Origin: Amblyornis subalaris
Taxonomy: Eukaryota; Chordata; Aves; Passeriformes; Ptilonorhynchidae
Assembly: GCA_018881555.1 (NCBI GenBank)
Contig: JACAXG010000069.1
Span: forward strand, 3,085,403-3,149,402
Reading direction: 5' to 3'
Length of the DNA stretch: 64,000 nucleotides
The position numbers and the translations under genes are program-made. Each line of letters opens with the position of its first letter. Within the stretch, counting starts at the first letter, position 1. Positions 51,621-64,000 of the stretch are shown piece after piece. Below the pieces are notes generated by a model. It saw nothing but the letters and a program-made list of their open reading frames with translations. It searched no databases and was not told the DNA's origin.

Positions 51621-54600
51621 GCTCTCCAGCACCTTCCCTTCCTCGTGGTGTAATGACCTCCCTCAGTTTTTCCAGAACCCCACTGTAAATCCATGTTCCC
51701 ACATACCCTCTTGTGCCATGACTCACCCTCCCTAGCTAACCTTCTAATTACTTGTAATAACAATAACGAGAAGGAACTGACATTAAGTGGAGATGATCAG
51801 ATGTGAGGATGAGTTCAGTGCAAATGCTTAGAGAGACAGAAACAGCATCATATATGACTGAATAATCCTATAGTCGTTCTGTGTACATTTCTCTTTCCAT
51901 AACCACTGCCTGACACTATCCCACTCTCTGTCCTTTTATGAGATATATAATTTTGATTTTAAGCAGAGGCCATCTACTTTCATTTCCACAGGTGCTCAGT
52001 ACTAACAGAGGTCAGGGCATCTGAAAATCAGGCTAGCTTTTTAAATTCTTTGTGTAAAACATCAAACATAACTGTTGCTGCCTGTGCTAATATATAATAC
52101 AAGGCATCTAAATTACCATGAGCCTGTCTCAGCTGCCTTGGATTCTCTGTACTAAAAAGTCCAGCTTTTCCTGTTCTGCCCACTTATTGCACCTCTCATG
52201 CATCTTTTACTGCAGCTACCCATGACTTAATGCAGGCATGAGAAGCTGCCCTTGAGGATGATATGCAAATTGCTTTTTTTCTTTTCACAGAAGATTAAAC
52301 TTGCGTTGATGGTATAACCTTGCTTCCTTTCTTCACTCTCATTGAGTTTCCTCATCTGCCACAGTCTACTTTATAATTCACTATACTTCCCACTTCTCCC
52401 ACCAGAACCAGCAGTCTTAATCCACTGGAACCAGAATCCCACTACAAAAGCGCAGCCACTTTCACTTCTCCAGTGAAGGCTATTCCAAAACAATAAAACT
52501 ACATTGGACTTTACTATTTATAATAAATAAGGAAAAAAGTCTTAATATAACAAGCTATGGATTACAGAGGTTACTTTACGAGCAGAAAATTTTGTTCTTG
52601 TAGAATTGTCACGAAGTGTCAAAGTTTACTATTAATTTGATTCTAATGCTTGTGTCTGTGAAATCGGTGAAACATGACCAGGAGTAGGTGAGGTCTTCCT
52701 GAGTTGGCAGATTGAAAAGGTGACCTCAAAGCTTCTTCTATTTGTGTTGTTAACACCATTGCTGTGGTGGTCATTTGATGTGAAATACTGTGAACTGAAT
52801 CCTTCAGAAGAAAGGTCCACAAGGATGATGTCTAAAATGACCAGGTTCTGAAGGATTATTTGTATTACTGTAGCACTTTGGAGCATTTGCCTAGGAATAC
52901 CTAGTTGTCTGATAGGTTATCAGTCCCAAAAATCTTAAATCCAGGTAAGCAATTTAAATGAGATGGTATTTAGTCCTCAGGGTGGGGAATGAGACTAAAA
53001 AAAAGTCCACCTCTGTCTAAGATTCTCAGTGTATGGAAAGACACCCATGCACCCATCCACTCACTCATGGGGAAAGCTTGTTTCGCCTTTTCTTTATCTG
53101 ACATTTGATACTGTCAGCACAAAACAAGCAATCATTTTGATGATCATTCAGTATATGTAAGGGAGACAGAGTGTGGATTAATCTTCATTTCTGGCCTGCC
53201 ACAAAAGACGTCAGCCTTACAAACTGCCGAAGTGTAGAGTGAGTTCATTCAGTTCTTCCACTCAGAATCCTTAGTGGAGGTAACTGTAAAATACCTTATT
53301 GCTTTTTAACATCTGAAGAAAAAGTGTTTAGTAACTCTAAACCTGGGCCAGTTTAGTACTAATTTTCCTCTGTGTATGGTACTTGTGATTTCATTAACGC
53401 TTCTATGTTTTCATCATGATGGATTAAGGTGTTCCTTCAAATAGTAAGCAACAAAGGGCATTAAAATGGTCAATCAGTTTAATACCTTACTCCTGTTCAG
53501 ATCACATCTACTTGTTATAGACAACAGAAAATGTATTTCCCCATGATTTCACAGTAGAGAAAAAAACTAGCAATGGTTTAAAGTGTAGCCAGTATGACAG
53601 AATCTTTCAAATCAATTTTGTTCCCATACTGAAGCTAATTTACATGGATAAATCCCATAGGCTAGATCTTTACTTTCTATTATTTTAACTTCCAAACACT
53701 GATGATCCATATTTGTTTCCAAATATATACATTTAAATGGAGTTTGACCTCTTGATTTGTATGTCTTAGTCTAACATTGTGGCAATTCAATCAAAGATAA
53801 GTTCACTATTGATGTTCATAAGGCATAAAGAGTATAAAACCAGACCAAACCAAAAAACCAATGGTTTATACAAAGCATGATTCTGGTTCATTCCTTGGAT
53901 ATGCATCTTATTGGGCGTTCATAATTACCTATAAATACCTATAATTTTTTTTAAATTCAAATTTACATTTAGAGTCCATTTAATCAGGCATGAAATTGCC
54001 TGTTATTGATGGGCAGATGAAGGATCGTTCTCCACTATGACTATTTTCAGAAGTAATGAAATTTTAAAGTAACAGAATATTTTTCTAGTTTCCTATGTAA
54101 CCTGAAGAATGTTGGAAACTTTGTTCAATATTGCAACGTAGCATATACCCAAACTCTTTTCTCTCATATGTATTATATATAGTGACTCAATGAAATGGAA
54201 TAATTTCAGAACCCTGAAAAGGATTACAGAATACCCTAGAATACTTGAATTACTAGTGGCATCACTGGGTAATACATTTTGCTTATGTTGAAGCATGACC
54301 TGTTTGAATAATTTTCTCGACTTGTTTGCTACTGGCAAGTTAGTACACTCAGTCATACAAGTATGTATGTATATTTGCAAAAATGCATTTTAAAATTTCA
54401 TAAAGATATTTTGATGAGTACAATCGATTTTTTCTTTTTTTCAATGTTATTACATTGTGTCCACCATTCATACCCGAGAAACCTTTGTGCTAACTTTCAC
54501 CTAATCTTTTAATCCCCACGTTTCCTTTGAAGTACATATACTCCCAAACTAAACTTTTATGCTGTCTTTTCTCTTGGCTTCAATATAAAAGATTAGAACA

Positions 54601-56859
54601 ATTGCCAGGCAAGCATAAAAAGCAGACCATATAACTATCTTTCAAGTGAAGATAAGACATTTGTTATATAGAGGATATGGACAAGTACCTTTCTAATATT
54701 TATCCTCCTATATGCAACAGGGATGTCACATGTTTAAGTAAAGAAGGCCAAGTAGTGCACTACAGTGCACTTATTTAAGGCAGGATCCACCCTGGCAAAG
54801 AATTTCAGAACCTTTGTTCCTGATACAAGTTCTTATACTAAGAATCAGCTTTCCCTCTTTGGGCTCAGAGCCTAGGGCAAAGGTACATTGAAAAGCATAT
54901 TTCTCCTTAACCTGATCTGAACATCTCTCTTGTTTTGCAATATGAAAATAAAAAGTGAGGTAAAGATACAGAACAGAAGCTGCACTAAGCAGAAAGATAC
55001 ATAAGGATTTAGGAAGCACCAAGCATTCTGGTACCAAACATAAACACTGCATACAAACAGCTGATTCACTTATTTTAGTGAGGTATATTTCAACCACCCA
55101 CAACCAACTAGCATCCTACAATAGGATTTGGGGCCTTTACACACACTTTTAAACATTCTACATTTAAAGTCAGTTTATTTACTTACACAAGCCTGAATTA
55201 CAGCCATACAAGCATGATTTTGGTACCCCAAAAATTATAGCACCTGAAATAAAGCCTTGTACTTTCTCCAGCACATAGTCAAACAAAAAGTGATTTTGCC
55301 ATGTGAAGTACTATAGCTTAAGTAAATTTTGTGTTTCAAATGCACACAAACCAAATGTTTACTGGTGTCATAAACAAAAAGGGAGATCTCACTTTGTTAG
55401 AGAAAAGAACTCAACAGTAGCTGTATGTGTGCAGCAGAATTAGGTAAGTCATGGCCTCTCAGGAATAAAATCAGCCATTATCCCTTGAAGAAAGTAGACA
55501 GCTGGGAAGCTGAATTCTGCTCACTATAGCAAGTATATATTTAACTTCACTAACTGCCTAGAGTTACATTAATGAATCCATCTGAAGAACTCAATTGGGT
55601 CTTCCTGTCTAGACTTGAGAAGCAAATAAATATTACCTAATGCACGGTATTCAATACAACAAACCCAATCACATTTATACACACTTGCAGCAAGATGAAG
55701 CAAGCCAGCAATAACTCCTCTGCTCACTATTTCAGATTGACATCTGTACTTTGTTTAGTCTGGATTTTATTACACTGCCTGCCTGTTCCTTGCATTCAGC
55801 CTCTTTGATTGATACACTGATGGCAATTGATGTCTTTCAGAACAGGCTTCATTCAGTTATATGAAAAGTATGTCAAGTAAGCAACCAAACTGCTTGCTGT
55901 TGCATCAGAACAGTTGCTTGAAGACACCTATGTGTTTATATCATTCCAAGTGCTATGTAAGATCTAAGAGAAAGAAGCCAGTCCACAAGTGAGACATTTT
56001 CCTCCTGCATGGAGTCCATGAGTTCTACATAATAGCACCTATTTGTATGGTTTTAACTGACAAGTGGCACTGCCTCCAGTTTTGGAAAGCAGTTACTCTC
56101 ATAAGTGTATGTTTAGAAGAAGCAGGATTGCAAAAAGCAGCAGGCCACCCCACTGTTGGTCTCAGGTGTTTAGAACTACTTTACAGAAAACTTAGAGCAT
56201 ACCATAAATCATAACTGGTGTTAGTAACACTGGTGTTTGTTTAATGTTATTAGTTGGGTAGAATAAGCCCAAAGTTGACACTAAGTCACCCTTTAATCTT
56301 TTCACCCTTTTGATTTTACTTTACTGGTGTTATTATTTAACACCAGGGTTGAAAGACACAGAATAAGGCAGAATGGAGGGGGAGTGATAGGTATGGTCAT
56401 TCTGCTGTTGAGGTTCAGGATACTCAGACCCTTGATAAGAGCAATGCTTCCACAGCAAGTAGAGGAGAAAGCTTCCACAGGTCCTTATCATAGTTACTGT
56501 CCCCCCAGTATTATCCAGAAGAAACAAGTTCTTTTCAGTCAGTGTAAAACGTCAATTTTGAGATGTAGTATCTTGAAGAGATCCATGCTTTTGTTTTTAG
56601 CCCCTAGGACCATAACTAAGGGTCTAGGCCTACATCATTAGACTGTAGTTGTTTTAGGATTGCAGCTATAATTAACAGCAGCGAGGGTGATGTTTGTGAC
56701 TGCAAGTGAGCACGGACACAGAAAAACCTGCCTCCCATTCAGATTTGGACCTCTAGCACACTTTTTAAAAATAGCATATAGAACGCAAAGCTGCAAGATT
56801 TTTTGTGATGCAAAGTAAAGTATGTTGAGTGATAGTGTAGAAAGAGTAGAGAATGATGC
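51621..56859. other. Gene-free intergenic stretch downstream of PLK2
   Basis: AT-rich DNA with no recognised exon or clear repeat. Open frames reach 110 codons (54771-55103, minus) with no homology recognised. It lies 3' of the PLK2 polyadenylation signal and could include distal PLK2 regulatory sequence. Confidence 0.45.
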
Positions 56860-57437
56860 TTCAGATTTCCATTCTATTTATTGCCAACAGATTTATATTT
56901 AAAATGCCAAGGTTCAAAAAAAAAAAAGTAATAAATACTTCACTTTAGGCTGTAATAAATTAAAAAAAAAATTAACAAGGAATGCACTTTGCCAGCCACA
57001 AGTGTGGGTATTTTTGAAAAACAAGGAAAAAAACAGTATGGCCATAGTTCACAGTTAAGCAACCAGAAGCTGCTTGTTACAATTATCCCCAACAACGGAG
57101 CTCTCCCTTCCCTCCCTTTCCAGATGTGTATTCACAGTTTAACTCCATCAGAGATGCTCTCTTACAGAGCAAGCAGACACACTCTGCTCCGAGTTCAAGT
57201 CAAATATATCTTTAACACACATGAAGCAAGGAAAACTATGATCCGAAGAACTCCTTGTCACAACATTTTAGTCCAACAGTAGGTTTAGGCTTCTAATAGA
57301 TGTGTGCCCAGCACACTAGGACAGTCAAGTTTTCGTACCACCACACATCCATCATCAACATACTAGTTGCTCCACCATCTCCACTGTAAATTCACAGTGA
57401 ACAAAAGGGTCCATTTGGTTTAACAGAGTCAGTCCCT
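56860..57437 (-). other. PLK2: PLK2 3' untranslated region (approximate)
   Basis: About 580 nt between the stop codon and the first good polyadenylation signal. On the mRNA strand it is U-rich and contains three AUUUA pentamers (plus-strand TAAAT at 56932-56936, 56956-56960 and 57387-57391) and a U-run. Such elements fit the short-lived immediate-early mRNA known for PLK2. The distal end is inferred from the AATAAA position. Confidence 0.7.
56877..56882 (-). promoter_or_regulatory. PLK2: Candidate PLK2 polyadenylation signal AATAAA
   Basis: A perfect AATAAA on the minus strand (TTTATT on plus), about 560 nt after the stop codon. I saw no better signal between it and the stop. Cleavage would fall at roughly 56847-56867. 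Confidence 0.6.
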
Positions 57438-62711
<5,274 letters not shown>

Positions 62712-62795
62712 CCCCGCGCGCCGCCGGCTCCGTCCTGCCTGCCCTCCTCGGTCCCGCTTCACCGGCCCTAGCCTTCCCACCCGCTCCGCTCCCGA
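62712..62795 (-). other. PLK2: PLK2 5' untranslated region (approximate)
   Basis: GC-rich leader between the predicted transcription start, about 25-30 nt downstream of the TATA box, and the ATG. The sequence next to the ATG is GCGGGG with G at +4, a favourable initiation context. The upstream edge is inferred, not seen directly. Confidence 0.55.
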
Positions 62796-62820
62796 CGCCG
62801 AGCAGCGCCCCTGCTCCGCC

Positions 62821-62828
62821 CTTATATA
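62821..62828 (-). promoter_or_regulatory. PLK2: PLK2 TATA box (TATATAAG)
   Basis: Minus strand reads GCTATATAAGGGCGGAGC, so a TATATAAG box is followed at once by a GGGCGG GC box. It lies 110-117 nt upstream of the ATG, inside the CpG island, a position that suits a focused start near 62795. The ten bases CTATATAAGG differ from the serum-response (CArG) consensus CCW6GG at one position. Confidence 0.75.
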
Positions 62829-63010
62829 GCGGCGGCGGCTCCGCCCCCCCAGCGCTGCGGGGCGGGCCCCGCCCGGGTCCCGCTCCGCCTTCCCGGCCCG
62901 GCCCCGCCCCGGGCCGGCCCGACGAGAGCCGAGTAGCGCTGGGCTGTGCTGCTCTGCCCTCCTTCGCCCAGGCGGCAGCGGAGCGGAGCTGCGGGGCGAG
63001 CAGGGTCTGA

Positions 63011-64000
63011 GCCGCACTGTAGTCCCCCTACAGCTACGGAGGCTGCTCTGGCTGCTACCATCCTGTGTGGGAGCTCGACAAGGGGAGCTTCGGCATAAGA
63101 CGTGTTTTCCTCACTTGAGGATTGCTGCGTGTGGGGTAGCAGGAGTTGGTGATGGACGATCTGAGCTCTGGGCTGTAGGAGCAGCCCCCTAACGGGTGCC
63201 TGTTGCTGCATGTGACGAAGGGAAGGATTCTTTTCCCACCTGTGCCAAAGCAGCTCCACCACAGCAGAGAGACAGGGCCAGCGTGGAACTGAGGCCCATG
63301 GACTTGCTCAGATGGTGCAAGTCATTGGGGTGCATGCTCCACGGCCAAGGGGCTACCCTGTCCCTCCCTTTGTAAGAAGAGCCCATGCCTAGGGACACCC
63401 CCCACAGCTGTCTGACGAGATTCAGCTCTAAAATCTCTTCATAAGCAGCAAATAAATCAAGTTTGATGACACCTGGAGGCAACTATACTACAGGACCTCT
63501 GATCCAGGAGTTTGTGTACAGACAATTGTTGAAGAGTGAAAGTGTAGTCTGGGAGAAAAGTATTGAAATGTGAAACAGTTTTGCATTTCTCCATTCTGAG
63601 GATGTAAAAATGTTGAAATTCTTTATTTTCTTAACGCGTTGCACATTTCTGAAGTAGTATTTTCTTGTTGGCGGACACTAGAATATGTCTACCTGCTTTC
63701 ATTGCTGGTAAAAATCAAAGACTATTAGATTTAGTAGGAACGACTCTCAGAGCATGTAACTGTAAGTTATTTCAGTGTCAGTCTCTGAAAATCCCTCTTT
63801 TTAGATCTTTAAGTAACAGCAGAATATACTTATTTTACAGTCAGTGTCAACAGCAGGATGTGTGCCATAACAGAACACACAAAGTCCCACAAGGCAAACC
63901 CAGCAAAACTGTAAAACAACAATCTTTTGTTATTTGTTTCTGTCCATAGGTATTGCATTATGAAGGTAACAGTGCTCAAGTGTTAAATATACTGGATTGT
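63011..64000. other. PLK2 upstream flank, no gene recognised
   Basis: Composition falls from moderate GC (63011-63500) to AT-rich beyond 63500. I see no exon with homology I recognise and no clear repeat. The stretch may hold distal promoter or enhancer sites of PLK2, but none is called. Confidence 0.5.

Noticed and set aside
51263..51763. 166- and 133-codon minus-strand frames and 139-codon plus-strand frame
   Set aside because: Composition effect of the CpG-rich block. All frames are open at once and none has a recognisable domain or splice-supported context.
54771..55103. 110-codon minus-strand frame with hydrophobic, membrane-like stretch
   Set aside because: Cysteine/leucine-rich translation of AT-rich DNA; no homology or splice sites recognised; probably chance.
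63300..63400. Possible p53 response elements upstream of PLK2
   Set aside because: PLK2 is a known p53 target, but every CATG-centred decamer I checked here deviates from RRRCWWGYYY and no good pair of half-sites was found.

Overview
The window is vertebrate nuclear DNA and almost certainly avian. Several CR1 retrotransposon fragments end in the 8-base ATTCTATG/ATTCTGTG repeat that marks bird CR1 3' ends. The background is AT-rich and non-coding, and the one clear gene has short GT-AG introns and a GC-rich, CpG-dense first exon. There are no bacterial operons, phage genes, CRISPR arrays or credible RNA genes.

The single protein-coding gene is PLK2 (polo-like kinase 2, SNK). It lies on the minus strand at 57438-62711, with a CpG-island TATA promoter near 62821 and a 3' UTR running to about 56860. 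I resolved 14 coding exons; all 13 introns are GT-AG and the phases join without a break. They encode a 668-residue protein with an intact kinase domain and both polo boxes.

Everything left of about 56.9 kb looks like a gene desert downstream of PLK2. It contains CR1 copies of at least two subfamilies (1-45, 8156-8805, 9189-9600, 18774-19390, 26785-27512, 35954-36165, 48926-49063). It also holds much older LINE fossils of CR1/L3 type, of which the largest is a nearly continuous 1.5 kb at 21388-22935 and another is at 38625-39090. Other elements are a tRNA-related ancient repeat (about 1740-1960), a probable endogenous-retrovirus LTR-type segment (about 11440-11960), a palindromic MITE-like element (33798-33862), a long GGAA microsatellite (13158-13281) and an isolated CpG-rich block (51240-51620) of unknown origin. 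The 1 kb right of the PLK2 CpG island is upstream flank with no recognised gene.

I found no undescribed multi-gene system. The more interesting signals are the compound TATA/GC-box/CArG-like promoter core of PLK2, the orphan CpG-rich block, the palindromic element and the unusually complete ancient LINE. Repeat assignments rest on recognising consensus patterns by eye, not on a database search. Human PLK2 lies on chromosome 5, which corresponds largely to the avian Z, so a Z-chromosome origin is likely but inferred.
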